Counted from the stretch's first letter, positions 29,418-39,396 are shown. The stretch: DNA of 64,000 nucleotides from an uncultured bacterium (GCA_938041455.1 CALITO010000004.1:124001-188000); one strand, 5' to 3'. Numbers and translations: made by a program. Notes: generated by a model not told the origin, from the letters alone.

Positions 29418-30610
29418 TAGTTGTGAAGGCTAAAAGCAGGTTGGAAAGAGTTCCAAGATATCTATTCTCTCAACTCGTTTCTGCCCGCCGGGAAGCGGAG
29501 GAAAAGGGACTATCAATCATTGATTTGGGTATAGGCGACCCTGATATCCCTACCCCTCCTCACATAGTTGAGAGAATGAGAGAAGCAGTTCAAAACCCTT
29601 TATATCATCGCTATGATGAAACTAACAAAGGGTTGCCTATATTCCGTGAAGCAGTTGTTAAATGGTATAGGGAAAGGTTCGGAGTGGAGTTGGATACAGA
29701 GGAAGTTCTCTCGCTCATAGGTTGTAAAGAAGGACTTGCCCATATCATCTGGGCTTTGGTGGAAAAAACAGATGATATAGTGTTAGTGCCCGACCCCGCC
29801 TATCCCGTTTATAAAAATAATACCCTCCTTGCTGGTGGGACACCTTACCCTATGCCTTTAAAAAGAGAGAACGCTTTCCTACCCGATTTGAAAGCCATCC
29901 CCGAGGAGATAGCGAAGAAGGCGAAGTTGATGTTCCTGAATTATCCGAACAACCCCACAGGGAGCGTAGCTCCAAAGGAATTCTTTATGGAAGTGGTTGA
30001 GTTCGCTCACAAATATGATGTGCTCGTCTGCCACGACTGTGCTTATTCGGAGATATACTTTGAGACCCCTCCAATTTCTTTTCTAAGTGTTCCTGGAGCG
30101 AGGGAAATCGGTGTAGAGTTTCATTCTCTTTCCAAAACTTACAATATGACGGGCTGGCGAGTGGGCTTCGTTGTAGGGAATAAGGATATCATAAACACCC
30201 TTACTTCTTTCAAGTCTCATATCGATTCGGGGGTATTTATGGCTATTCAGGATGTCGCCGCCTACGCCTTGGGAAATCCCAATGGTCATCCTGAAAGGAT
30301 GCGTGAAATATATAGAGAGAGAAGGGATATAATGGTAGAGGAATTAAGGGAAGCAGGTTTGGAGGTTTCGTCTCCTCCCGCTACATTTTACATATGGGTT
30401 CCCCTCCCGGGAAGTGTTTCCTCGGCTGATTGGGCGGGGAGGCTATTGGATGAGACGGGTGTTGTTGTTACTCCAGGAAGAGGTTATGGAGAATATGGGG
30501 AGGGTTATGTGCGATTTGCTCTCACGGTGAAGGGTGAGGATGTTAAGGGGATACTTAGGGAGGCAGGGAGGAGGATAAAGGAGTTTTTGAAAAGGGGTGA
30601 GGGACGATAA
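29414..30610 (+). CDS. dapL: LL-diaminopimelate aminotransferase-type class I/II aminotransferase
   Basis: IIDLGIGDPDIPTPPHIVERMREA, FLNYPNNPTGSVAPKEFF, EFHSLSKTYNMTGWRVGFVVGN; adjacent to dapF. Confidence 0.85.
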   Translation: MIVVKAKSRLERVPRYLFSQLVSARREAEEKGLSIIDLGIGDPDIPTPPHIVERMREAVQNPLYHRYDETNKGLPIFREAVVKWYRERFGVELDTEEVLSLIGCKEGLAHIIWALVEKTDDIVLVPDPAYPVYKNNTLLAGGTPYPMPLKRENAFLPDLKAIPEEIAKKAKLMFLNYPNNPTGSVAPKEFFMEVVEFAHKYDVLVCHDCAYSEIYFETPPISFLSVPGAREIGVEFHSLSKTYNMTGWRVGFVVGNKDIINTLTSFKSHIDSGVFMAIQDVAAYALGNPNGHPERMREIYRERRDIMVEELREAGLEVSSPPATFYIWVPLPGSVSSADWAGRLLDETGVVVTPGRGYGEYGEGYVRFALTVKGEDVKGILREAGRRIKEFLKRGEGR

Positions 30611-30639
30611 TTAGGGGTTGGGAGATTACCCGAAGGGGT

Positions 30640-31914
30640 GTGGAAAACGAGAGGGCTATACTAGTGGGCTTGGAGAGAGGGGATGATTGGCGGGACAGGA
30701 TGGAAGAATTGAGGGAGCTAGCTATATCAGCGGGAGCGGAAGTGGTGGGAGAGCTGACCCAAAAGAGGGAAGAACCAGATCCCGTTTACTATATTGGTAG
30801 AGGGAAAATGGAGGAATTAGCTGTTATGGTGAGCGAGTGGGGCGCCAACCTCGTCATCGCAGATGCTGGTTTGAACCTTGTTCAACACCGTAACTTGGAG
30901 AATTTTCTAAAAATCAAAGTAGTTGACAGGGTGGAGCTCATCCTGGATATATTTGCCCAGCGCGCTCATACAAAGGAGGGCAAACTACAAATAGAGCTGG
31001 CTCAACTTACTTATCGCCTTCCCCTCTTAACAGGAAGGGGTGTATTTCTCTCCCGCTTAGGAGGAGGAATAGGCACGAGGGGACCGGGGGAGACGAAACT
31101 GGAGGTGGATAGGCGGAGGATAAGGGATAGGATAAGCCTTCTCAAAAAGGAGATAGAGGAGGTAAGAAAGCAGAGGGCAAGGCGGCGCCTTTTGAGGCGG
31201 GCGGAGGATATACCGGTCATAGCCCTCGTCGGCTATACAAATACGGGTAAATCTACATTATTAAACGCCATCGCCAATGCTTCCCTCTATGCGGATGACC
31301 GCCCCTTTGCTACCCTCGACCCCGCAACCCGGAGGGTTAAGTTGAAGGGAGGAGGAGTTATCCTCTTCACAGATACAGTAGGCTTCATAAGGGATTTACC
31401 CCCCAATTTAATCGCTGCTTTCCGAGCTACCTTGGAGGAAGTAAAGGAGGCAGACATCCTGCTCCATGTGGTTGATGGAAGCCATCCAAAAATGGTGGAA
31501 CAGATGAGGGTCGTTAACAAAATATTAGAGGAAGATATAGGAGTAGGGGGAAAGAAGATGATTTATGCGATAAACAAGATGGATAAGGTAAGCATCCATG
31601 AGGTTGTGAAGAAGCTTCCCCCTGATATATCAAATGTGGTATTTATCTCCGCCCTTTATCATCAAGGGATAGACCACTTGTTAGGCAAAATAGCGAAGAT
31701 GTTAGAGGAGGAACTTTGCTTGGCTGAATTGTGGATACCTTATGAGCGAGGTGAATTGCTCACTCTTATATATGAGAGGGGGAGGGTATTAGGGGAGGAT
31801 TATCGCTTAAAAGGGGTATATGTAAGGGCTAGGTTACCCTTAGATTTGCGGGATAAAATGCTCAACACTACGGGGGTTAAGGTAAGCCCTGTTGGTGCGG
31901 AGGGCGGGATTTGA
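30640..31914 (+). CDS. hflX: GTPase HflX
   Basis: DPVYYIGRGKMEEL, RGVFLSRLGGGIGTRGPGETKLEVDRRRIRDRI, VALVGYTNTGKSTLLNAI, FTDTVGFIRDLPPNLIAAFRATLEEVKEAD. Confidence 0.95.
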   Translation: MENERAILVGLERGDDWRDRMEELRELAISAGAEVVGELTQKREEPDPVYYIGRGKMEELAVMVSEWGANLVIADAGLNLVQHRNLENFLKIKVVDRVELILDIFAQRAHTKEGKLQIELAQLTYRLPLLTGRGVFLSRLGGGIGTRGPGETKLEVDRRRIRDRISLLKKEIEEVRKQRARRRLLRRAEDIPVIALVGYTNTGKSTLLNAIANASLYADDRPFATLDPATRRVKLKGGGVILFTDTVGFIRDLPPNLIAAFRATLEEVKEADILLHVVDGSHPKMVEQMRVVNKILEEDIGVGGKKMIYAINKMDKVSIHEVVKKLPPDISNVVFISALYHQGIDHLLGKIAKMLEEELCLAELWIPYERGELLTLIYERGRVLGEDYRLKGVYVRARLPLDLRDKMLNTTGVKVSPVGAEGGI

Positions 31915-31979
31915 ACCCGCACGGACACAATGTCCACTGGATCCTGAGTCCAGCGCGTCTTCCGTTCCGCCACCTCCGC
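31893..31979 (-). tRNA. tRNA-Leu (anticodon CAG), CCA encoded
   Basis: Minus strand GCGGAGGTGGCGGAACGGAAGACGCGCTGGACTCAGGATCCAGTGGACATTGTGTCCGTGCGGGTTCAAATCCCGCCCTCCGCACCA: acceptor GCGGAGG/CCTCCGC, anticodon loop CTCAGGA, long variable arm, T-loop GTTCAAATC. Confidence 0.95.
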
Positions 31980-31993
31980 AGGCTCAATAAGCA

Positions 31994-32021
31994 ATTATAA
32001 TAACCTCGAGAAAAGAAGCAA
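31994..32021 (-). promoter_or_regulatory. Promoter TTGCTT-N16-TATAAT for tRNA-Leu
   Basis: Minus strand TTGCTT (32021-32016), TATAAT (31999-31994). Confidence 0.55.
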
Positions 32022-32129
32022 GGCACATCACCACTTTCTCAAAGTTTTTGGGATAAAAAGATTGCTTTAAAAGATCCCCTCATTTAAGATTATAAAAAAC
32101 AAAGTCCCCTTTTAAGGAGGTGGCTCAAA

Positions 32130-34052
32130 GTGCCCAAGGTAGTTGTCATAGGTTTGGATGCTCCCATAACAAAATCCCTACTCAAACTTATGGAGGAAAA
32201 GTTGTTGCCTAACTTGGACGACTTGCGCAAGAACGGAGTTTGGACCAACAACTGCCTCGTCCCTCATCCCACCATAACTCCCCCAAACTGGACAACTATA
32301 GCCACGGGAGCCTACCCGGGAACTCACCAGATAACCTGTTTTCACATCCCTGAAGAGGGAGGTTATCCCGGCTCACCCGAGATATGCATACAAGCCTTCC
32401 GTTCAACGGATGTGAAGGCGGAAACACTTTGGGAGGCGGGTGAACGGGTGGGCAAGAGGGCAATAGTTATAAACTATCCCACCACTTGGCCACCGAAGAT
32501 GAAAAATGGTATCCAGATAGGAGGTTTTGGTCTACATATAACTGACTGGCGTATGAGGGAAGACGGAAAAGGACTAAGAGGTTGGCAATGGTTTATTAAT
32601 CTCGCCGACCATCAATGTGCTACTACCCAAGACCTTCCCCTCACGGATAAGTTGAGCATTACTCTCAACCGAGGTTGGAGGAGTTTTCCCGATGGCGAAT
32701 ATTTGGAGACGCAAGTGGAGGTAGGTAAATACAACACTCTATACCCCGTCCAGCCTATAAAGCTTTTCCTTTTGATAAATCCCCAAAAAGGAGAGGTTTT
32801 GGGTTTCAAGGGTAAGGAAGATGAGAGCCCCGTTTTTAAGGTGAGAAGAGGGGAATGGAGTGAAAGGGCGAAGCTTAGGTTTCAAACGGAAAAGGGTGAA
32901 AGAGAAGCCTACTTTAAGGTAAAGCTATTAAATCTTTCCGATGATGGTAAGGAAGTGAAGCTCTATTTCACCACTTTCTGCTCCCTTCAGGGCGCCACAC
33001 ATCCTCCAGAGATAGCAAGGGAGATAGAAGAGAAAATAGATAAGGGCCTTCCTCTGAGAGCGATGGAGGACGCGGTGACACTGGGATGGGTTGATTACGA
33101 AACTTACGGAGAAATCCTCGATTTAGAGAATCTCTGGTTGGCTGAAGTTTCTCATTATCTTATGAAGAACAAGGAATGGGATATTTACTATATGCACGCC
33201 CACGCTCCTGATCATACTTATCACCTCATCATAAACAATCTGGACCATTCTCCTGATAGCCGATTGAGGGAAAGGTTAGAAAGGTTGGAGAAGAATTTTT
33301 ACCAATCGCTTGATAGGATGGTGGGAAAGATAAAAGAAGGGGCAGGGGAGGACGCCATAATCGCCGTTGTTTCTGACCATGGTGCTTGCCCAACTCATCC
33401 CCAATTTGAAGGATTGAGCATAAACCGCATATTGGCGCAGAGTGGTTTGCTCACATACAGGGAAGATGGCAGGATAGATTGGGGGCAAACGCTCGCCTTT
33501 GAAGACCGCTCCGTGTATGTTTGGGTGAACCTAAAGAGTAGGTTTCCCTTCGGCATAGTGGAGGATGGAGACTACGAGGAGGTTAGGCAGAGAATTATAG
33601 ATGCTTTGTTCTCCTATCGTGACCCAGGCACAGGAAGATGTCCGTTTGCCTTTGTTTTGAGGAAGGAGGAAGCGATTATGCTGGGCTTGAGAGGAGAAAG
33701 GGTAGGGGATGTGGTTTTTGGGACATATCCGGAGGCGCCCGGCGAGCACGGGCGTCATATCACTTCTGGTGAATACTCGCTTGGCTCTATGAAGGGTATG
33801 CTTATGATAAGTGGACCGGGAATAAAGAAAGGAGCAGTTTTGGATAGGCAGGTGAACATCGCCGACCTCGTCCCCACAATCTGCTATATTACTGGCTTAC
33901 CTGTTCCGAGGGAGTGTGAGGGGGCGGTAATATATCAAGCGTTGGAGGAGGAGAATTTCCCTTGGGAAGAGTTGCGGAAACTGGAGGAGAAATATAGGAG
34001 GTTGGAAGAAACAATTCGGGTTATGCGTTCCCTTACCCACTCCTATGAATAA
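32130..34052 (+). CDS. Alkaline-phosphatase-superfamily type I phosphodiesterase/nucleotide pyrophosphatase-like protein
   Basis: VVVIGLDAPITKSL, HPTITPPNWTTIATGAYPGTH, VSDHGACP, PGEHGRH. Confidence 0.88.
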   Translation: MPKVVVIGLDAPITKSLLKLMEEKLLPNLDDLRKNGVWTNNCLVPHPTITPPNWTTIATGAYPGTHQITCFHIPEEGGYPGSPEICIQAFRSTDVKAETLWEAGERVGKRAIVINYPTTWPPKMKNGIQIGGFGLHITDWRMREDGKGLRGWQWFINLADHQCATTQDLPLTDKLSITLNRGWRSFPDGEYLETQVEVGKYNTLYPVQPIKLFLLINPQKGEVLGFKGKEDESPVFKVRRGEWSERAKLRFQTEKGEREAYFKVKLLNLSDDGKEVKLYFTTFCSLQGATHPPEIAREIEEKIDKGLPLRAMEDAVTLGWVDYETYGEILDLENLWLAEVSHYLMKNKEWDIYYMHAHAPDHTYHLIINNLDHSPDSRLRERLERLEKNFYQSLDRMVGKIKEGAGEDAIIAVVSDHGACPTHPQFEGLSINRILAQSGLLTYREDGRIDWGQTLAFEDRSVYVWVNLKSRFPFGIVEDGDYEEVRQRIIDALFSYRDPGTGRCPFAFVLRKEEAIMLGLRGERVGDVVFGTYPEAPGEHGRHITSGEYSLGSMKGMLMISGPGIKKGAVLDRQVNIADLVPTICYITGLPVPRECEGAVIYQALEEENFPWEELRKLEEKYRRLEETIRVMRSLTHSYE

Positions 34053-34055
34053 ACG

Positions 34056-35804
34056 ATGGGTAAAACACAATTTATGAAGGAGGCGATTGCTTTGATGTTA
34101 TCCCTTTTCCTTTTCACTGCTGCCCTTGGTTTAAAAGGGGAGAAGGACATAAGGGCTGAGTTCACCTGCCAAGCGGAACCTGAGGAGAACCCAGTTGATT
34201 TAGGACATATTCTGGTTGCCCCTTCCATAATAGTTTTGCCCGCGGGAGGGGTCCTGAAATTAGAGGGGAAAATAGAGAACATTTCCTCAAGCGAGAGAAG
34301 GCTCTTCCTTGAGATTATATCCTCCCTTAAGGACATAGGGAAAAGGGAGGAAATCCTCCTATCTCCAAAACAAAGAATCGAGATAAGAGAAGAATTCGCC
34401 CTTCCCCTGGGGAATCATTCCTTGAAAGTGATTCTGAGAGAAAGGGAGAATACAGTTGAGGAGAAGGAGTGGGAGGTAATAGTGGAGAGTAAGGGAGAGT
34501 TTTCTCCCTTTGGGGCGGTTTATTGCGATTTGAAATATGATTTCCCCGTCCTTTTTTATAAGGAGGGTAAATTTGAGAAGAGGGAATGGGAGGAAGTCTG
34601 GGGGAGCGGTCCATATTCCGATGTATTGGTACGCTTTCCTGGGGGCGCTCGCCTCGCCTTTTGGCGAGGAACGAGTTATATCCCCATTTGGGCTCTTCAG
34701 AGAAGTGGATTCTCTTATGAGTGGGTGGAGGTGATAAGCCCTCGCTCACCAGAATTTGTGGATTGTATTGAACCCTTAATGGATAAGGAGTGTCGTTATT
34801 CTCGGGTAGCCATCGTCCATAATAATCCCGCCCGCGTGCTCATACATTGGCGATATGCACTGTGCGATTTCAACTACAGAATCTACGAAAACGAATGGGT
34901 AGACGAATACTATTACCTTTATCCCGATGGTATAGGTGTAAGAACCGTCATCGGTTGGCTTGCGCCCGGGGTTAAGCACGAGATGAACGAGCTCATAACT
35001 GTTCTGCCTCCCGCCATCCATCCCAATGATGTCTTGCCCTCAAACGCGGTTGACTTCCTCGATTTAGAGGGTAATAAGAAAGTGGTAAAATGGCCTCAGC
35101 CCCATCTTGAGTGGCCCACAGGTAAGCCATCTATAATCAGGGTGAAGCTGAAGGAGAGATATCATCCCATTATGGTTGTGCCAGCGATAAGTGAGTTCAC
35201 AGCGGTATGGGATGGTTGGAAGAACGAAAAAGGAGAATATGTATCCCCTTGCTATTGGGGAAACCACTGGCCTGTTACAAGAAATCTTCAAACGGTGGGA
35301 CATATCCCCATAGGGTGGGAGGAAGGACCCGCCCACGCTTCCCTCATCTCTATGATTCATCAACCGGTGAATGAAGAAGATATAACTTCCTCCCTTCATA
35401 AAACAATCTGGACGCATTTAATAGGGGTTGTAAGAGAAGAGGAAAGTGATGAAAGGCTTCTTCTCTTTGCCTCCTCTTGGTTGAAGCCAGCAGAGATGGA
35501 GAGCAAGAGCCCAGGAATAGAGGCAAAAGGTTTTGACATTCTTCAAAGAGCTTATATCTTGAATTGTTACAATCCTTCAAATGCTATCACAATTCGATTA
35601 AAACCCAGGGAAACATTGATAAATCCTACTTTCTTAATCCTCAACTTAGCGAGGGAGGTGTCAGGAGTAAGCGTTGGAAGCGAGGTCCTTGAGTCCGGCA
35701 CCTACAGTTGGGGAATTGAGGAAGAGGGAAATAGAAAAAATTTGGTTCTCTGGTTGAGGCAGATAATAGAGAAACCTACCGAGATAAAAATAGAATTGAG
35801 GTGA
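34056..35804 (+). CDS. Uncharacterised secreted protein (582 aa)
   Basis: N-terminal signal peptide (ALMLSLFLFTAALGL), 3-bp gaps to both neighbours, no family recognised. Confidence 0.6.
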   Translation: MGKTQFMKEAIALMLSLFLFTAALGLKGEKDIRAEFTCQAEPEENPVDLGHILVAPSIIVLPAGGVLKLEGKIENISSSERRLFLEIISSLKDIGKREEILLSPKQRIEIREEFALPLGNHSLKVILRERENTVEEKEWEVIVESKGEFSPFGAVYCDLKYDFPVLFYKEGKFEKREWEEVWGSGPYSDVLVRFPGGARLAFWRGTSYIPIWALQRSGFSYEWVEVISPRSPEFVDCIEPLMDKECRYSRVAIVHNNPARVLIHWRYALCDFNYRIYENEWVDEYYYLYPDGIGVRTVIGWLAPGVKHEMNELITVLPPAIHPNDVLPSNAVDFLDLEGNKKVVKWPQPHLEWPTGKPSIIRVKLKERYHPIMVVPAISEFTAVWDGWKNEKGEYVSPCYWGNHWPVTRNLQTVGHIPIGWEEGPAHASLISMIHQPVNEEDITSSLHKTIWTHLIGVVREEESDERLLLFASSWLKPAEMESKSPGIEAKGFDILQRAYILNCYNPSNAITIRLKPRETLINPTFLILNLAREVSGVSVGSEVLESGTYSWGIEEEGNRKNLVLWLRQIIEKPTEIKIELR

Positions 35805-35807
35805 GAA

Positions 35808-36812
35808 GTGGTGACGAAGAAGGAAAGGGTTAAATTAGCTGTTGCCCATCAGGAGACAGACATCGTTCCCTATAATATTGGCTTCACCATTCCAGCTTGG
35901 GGAAAATTAGTGGAATATCTCGGACGAACTCCTACAATAGAAGAGTTGGGACTGCATATAGTGTCTCTATCCGCAACTTCTCCGGATGCCTGGCTTGAGG
36001 TGAAACCGGACTTTTGGAAGGATGAGTTTGGAGTGGTGTGGAATAGGACGATAGATAGGGATATAGGGAATCCTGAGCCGATTTTCCTTGAACCGAGTTT
36101 GAAGGATTACCAGTTTCCTGACCCCGATGACCCAGAAAGATACGCTCAGTTCCCCAGGTTTATAGAAGCGAATAAAGACAAATTCATCCTATGTGAGATA
36201 GGGTTTTCCCTTTTTGAAAGGGCTTGGTCTATGCGGGGAATGGAGAATCTGCTCGTTGATATGAAAGAAAATCCCTCCTTCGTTCACGAACTTATGGATG
36301 CTATTGCCGATTTTAACATAAGGATAATAAGAAATGCGGTAAAATATCCGATAGACGGATTTTACTTTGGGGATGATTGGGGGCAACAAAGGGGATTGAT
36401 AATGGGTCCCCTGCTTTGGAGAGAGTTTATCAAGCCTCGCTTGAAGAGAATGTATGAGGAGGTTCATAAAGCGGGACTCCCTGTTTTCATCCACTCCTGT
36501 GGGGATGTCAAGGAACTCTTCCCCGAGTTGATAGAAATAGGGGTAAATGTTTTCAATCCCTTTCAGCCCGAGGTTATGGATATATTTGAGATGAAAAGGA
36601 AATATGGTGATAAGTTGACATTCTTCGGAGGGATAAGTGTGCAGAGGCTTTTGCCCTTTGGAACGCCTGAGGAAGTGAAGAGAGAAACAAGAAGGATCTT
36701 AAAGGAAATGGGGAGGGGTGGAGGTTACATTGCCTCTCCCTCGCATGCTATCCCAAAGGATGTCCATGTGGAAAACATCCTTGCCCTTATGGAGGTTCTC
36801 CAGAATCAATAA
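35808..36812 (+). CDS. Uroporphyrinogen decarboxylase family protein
   Basis: MVTKKERVKLAVAHQETDIVPYNI..., HSCGDVKELFPELIEIGVNVFNPFQPE, GGISVQRLLPFGTPEEVKRETRRIL. Confidence 0.9.
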   Translation: MVTKKERVKLAVAHQETDIVPYNIGFTIPAWGKLVEYLGRTPTIEELGLHIVSLSATSPDAWLEVKPDFWKDEFGVVWNRTIDRDIGNPEPIFLEPSLKDYQFPDPDDPERYAQFPRFIEANKDKFILCEIGFSLFERAWSMRGMENLLVDMKENPSFVHELMDAIADFNIRIIRNAVKYPIDGFYFGDDWGQQRGLIMGPLLWREFIKPRLKRMYEEVHKAGLPVFIHSCGDVKELFPELIEIGVNVFNPFQPEVMDIFEMKRKYGDKLTFFGGISVQRLLPFGTPEEVKRETRRILKEMGRGGGYIASPSHAIPKDVHVENILALMEVLQNQ

Positions 36813-36919
36813 TAGACCTAATAGCATCAAAACCGTCCCTACCCTTAGCTTTACCTCCCGTCCATTTCGTTCTTACTATTTTATTGAAGTTGATGCTTTA
36901 AGAGGTTATCCTCTTAATT

Positions 36920-38131
36920 GTGGAACAATGGCGTAAGAACCTTTACACGCTCTGGGCGGCCCAACTTCTAATTTTCATCGGCATGAGCTTTATAATGCCC
37001 TTTATTCCCCTCTATATTCAGGAATTGGGTGTTAAAGAGTTCGCCTCTGTTGCTCGGTGGAGTGGGTTGATTTTCGGTATTCCTTTCCTTTTTTCTGCTT
37101 TTTTTGCTCCTATCTGGGGAACTATCGGTGATTTATATGGAAGGAAGCCAATGATTCTCCGAGCTATGTTTGGGGTTTCCATTGTCGTGACATTAATGGG
37201 CTTCGCGGAAAATGTTTACCAATTGTTTTTCCTCCGCGCCCTGCATGGCGTGTTGGGAGGATTTATAGGTCCTACTATGGCACTTGTCACCACATCGGTC
37301 CCTGAGGAACGTTTGGGCTTCTCCCTCGGTTTCCTCCAGACATCTATGATAGCGGGGGGAATAATTGGTCCCCTTTTCGGAGGGGTATTTGCAGATATGA
37401 TGGGCTATCGTCCGCTCTTTCGCCTCACGGGTTTAATAGTGCTTCTCAGTGCTATCGCCGTCGCTATCTGGGTGAAAGAAGAGCGAGGAACCAAGGGAGA
37501 AAACACCGACACTTATGGCCTGAGGGATAATGTTTCCTTCTTTTTTCACTCCAAAGAACTTCTTGCTATTGCCTCCACTATATTTGTGCTGAATTTGAGC
37601 GTGATGTTGGTTGAACCCGTTTTGGCCCTTTTCATATCCAGCTTGGGGGTGAAGAAAACAATGCTTGCTACTGTCACCGGTGCCATCTTCGCTTCTACTG
37701 GGGTAGTGAACATATTTGCCACACCGCTATGGGGAAAAAGAGCGGATAGGAAGGGGTATAAATCCACATTGATAATATGTGTGTTTGGTGTCTCCCTTTG
37801 TTATATCCCTCACGCCTTCGTGAGGAACGCCTATCAACTGGCTATCTTACGTGTAATATTGGGTATTTTCTCTTCCGGAGTCCCTCCTTCCACACAGTCC
37901 ATAATAGCACACAATGTTCCTGCGGAGCGAAGGGGTGGCGTATACGGATTGTCCAACAGCGCCGCCTTGCTTGCCAATCTATTGGGTCCTTTAACTGGGG
38001 GAGTTTTAGCAAGCACTATAGGCATTAGAACTTCCTTTATAATCACTTCTCTGCTCGTATTTTTTGCCTGGTTTTTAGTAAAGCGCGTTGTTCGGGAGCC
38101 TATTAAAAATACTGAGGGAAACAACAGGTAA
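36920..38131 (+). CDS. MFS transporter
   Basis: FMPFIPLYIQELGV, APIWGTIGDLYGRKPMILRAMFGVSIV, multiple TM helices. Confidence 0.92.
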   Translation: MEQWRKNLYTLWAAQLLIFIGMSFIMPFIPLYIQELGVKEFASVARWSGLIFGIPFLFSAFFAPIWGTIGDLYGRKPMILRAMFGVSIVVTLMGFAENVYQLFFLRALHGVLGGFIGPTMALVTTSVPEERLGFSLGFLQTSMIAGGIIGPLFGGVFADMMGYRPLFRLTGLIVLLSAIAVAIWVKEERGTKGENTDTYGLRDNVSFFFHSKELLAIASTIFVLNLSVMLVEPVLALFISSLGVKKTMLATVTGAIFASTGVVNIFATPLWGKRADRKGYKSTLIICVFGVSLCYIPHAFVRNAYQLAILRVILGIFSSGVPPSTQSIIAHNVPAERRGGVYGLSNSAALLANLLGPLTGGVLASTIGIRTSFIITSLLVFFAWFLVKRVVREPIKNTEGNNR

Positions 38132-38219
38132 ATAAATGGCGGTTTAATATATTAATGCTATCAACTCTTTGACGAACATTAATTTGATATTTATCTTCAT
38201 AGTAAGGAGGTGATTTTTT

Positions 38220-38885
38220 ATGAAAATATTCATTGATACTGCTAATATAGAGGAAATAAAAGAGGCGACTTCCTGGGGCATAGTGCAAGGTGTTACCACA
38301 AACCCCACTCTTGTAAGCCGGGAAAGGCGTCCCTTTAAGGAGTTGGTGGAGGAAATATGTTCCATAGTAGATGGACCTATAAGCGTAGAGGTAACAGCCA
38401 CGGAGGTGGAAGAAATGGTAAAGGAGGGTGAAGAAATCGCGAGTTGGCATCCTAATATTGTTCTGAAGATACCGATGGGGGTGGAAGGGATAAAGGCGGT
38501 TAAGAAACTTTCCTCTGAGGGAGTAAAGACGAATGTTACACTTGTATTTTCTCCCAATCAAGCACTTCTCGCTGCGGAAGCGGGGGCGACATACGCTAGT
38601 ATATTCGTAGGGCGCCTTGACGATATCGGACAGGATGGGATGGAAGTGGTGGAGAAATCATTGCAAATATATAGAAATTACTCCTTCACAACGGATATAA
38701 TAGTCGCAAGCGTGAGGCATCCCCTTCATGTATTGCGAGCGGCGGAAATGGGAGCCCCAGTGGCCACTGTTCCTTTCAAGGTTTTGGAAGCAATGTTCAA
38801 GCATCCACTGACAGATATAGGGTTAGAACGTTTCCTTAGCGATTGGGAGAAGCTCAAAGCCCTAAAAATCGCTCCCGAGAAATAA
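38220..38885 (+). CDS. tal: Transaldolase / fructose-6-phosphate aldolase family
   Basis: [43 protein letters not shown]-type [34 protein letters not shown]. Confidence 0.95.
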   Translation: MKIFIDTANIEEIKEATSWGIVQGVTTNPTLVSRERRPFKELVEEICSIVDGPISVEVTATEVEEMVKEGEEIASWHPNIVLKIPMGVEGIKAVKKLSSEGVKTNVTLVFSPNQALLAAEAGATYASIFVGRLDDIGQDGMEVVEKSLQIYRNYSFTTDIIVASVRHPLHVLRAAEMGAPVATVPFKVLEAMFKHPLTDIGLERFLSDWEKLKALKIAPEK

Positions 38886-38897
38886 CTTTATATTAAT

Positions 38898-39278
38898 CTA
38901 TCTGGGAGTGGGGGCACCCGCTGGTCCTTTCATCATACCTGGACCCATCATACCAGGCCCCATCATAGGCATAGTGCCACCGGAGGGCGCACTTCCTCCC
39001 ATTGGTCCCTTCGTCATACCTGGACCCATCATGCCAGGCCCCATCATAGGCATAGTGCCGCCAGCGGGCATATTCCCCCCCATCATGCCAGGTCCCATCA
39101 TACCCGGTCCCATCATAGGCATAGTGCCGCCAGCGGGCATATTCCCTCCTGCTTGTGCCGTAGTGGTAGCGGCAGCCGGGGCTGGCGGTCTCGGTGAAAT
39201 AAGAACTACCGCCAGTGTCGCCAGCACGCAGATGATGAAGAATATAGTTGAGCCCATAAGCATCTTGTCAGTTTTCAT
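38898..39278 (-). CDS. Membrane-anchored Met/Gly/Pro-rich tandem-repeat protein
   Basis: TM helix MLMGSTIFFIICVLATLAVVLI followed by three near-repeats of GGTMPMMGPGMMGPGM(M/T); good SD AAAGGAGG and consensus promoter. Confidence 0.75.
   Translation of the reverse strand: MKTDKMLMGSTIFFIICVLATLAVVLISPRPPAPAAATTTAQAGGNMPAGGTMPMMGPGMMGPGMMGGNMPAGGTMPMMGPGMMGPGMTKGPMGGSAPSGGTMPMMGPGMMGPGMMKGPAGAPTPR
38950..39150. repeat. Imperfect tandem repeat, three ~69-81-bp units (core ccatcataggcatagtgcc)
   Basis: Core occurs near 38960, 39041 and 39110. Confidence 0.8.
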
Positions 39279-39313
39279 TTTCTCTGAACCTCCTTTCTCC
39301 GATTCTCTTATCC

Positions 39314-39341
39314 ATTATATCTAATTTGGATTTGCTGTCAA
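39314..39341 (-). promoter_or_regulatory. Fully consensus promoter TTGACA-N16-TATAAT for the Met-rich repeat protein
   Basis: Minus strand TTGACA (39341-39336), 16-nt spacer, TATAAT (39319-39314). Confidence 0.75.
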
Positions 39342-39359
39342 ATATGGCTTGTCAAAAGC

Positions 39360-39388
39360 TTGAAAAAGAGCCCGTTATCTTTTATGCT
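39360..39388 (+). promoter_or_regulatory. Promoter TTGAAA-N17-TATGCT for cdd
   Basis: TTGAAA 39360-39365, TATGCT 39383-39388, ATG 39397. Confidence 0.5.
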
Positions 39389-39396
39389 ACTTGTAA

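Noticed and set aside
31980-32130. Possible second RNA gene or element next to tRNA-Leu
   Set aside because: Only the tRNA promoter and the SD of the next gene are supportable; no stable structure recognised by eye
38950-39150. Possible CRISPR-like repeat array
   Set aside because: Repeats are in-frame coding repeats with no unique spacers; no cas genes in window
38908-39324. 138-aa plus-strand ORF opposite the Met-rich repeat gene (PGPIIPGPIIGIVPPAG repeats)
   Set aside because: Mirror reading of the tandem repeat; the minus strand has the TM anchor, SD and consensus promoter
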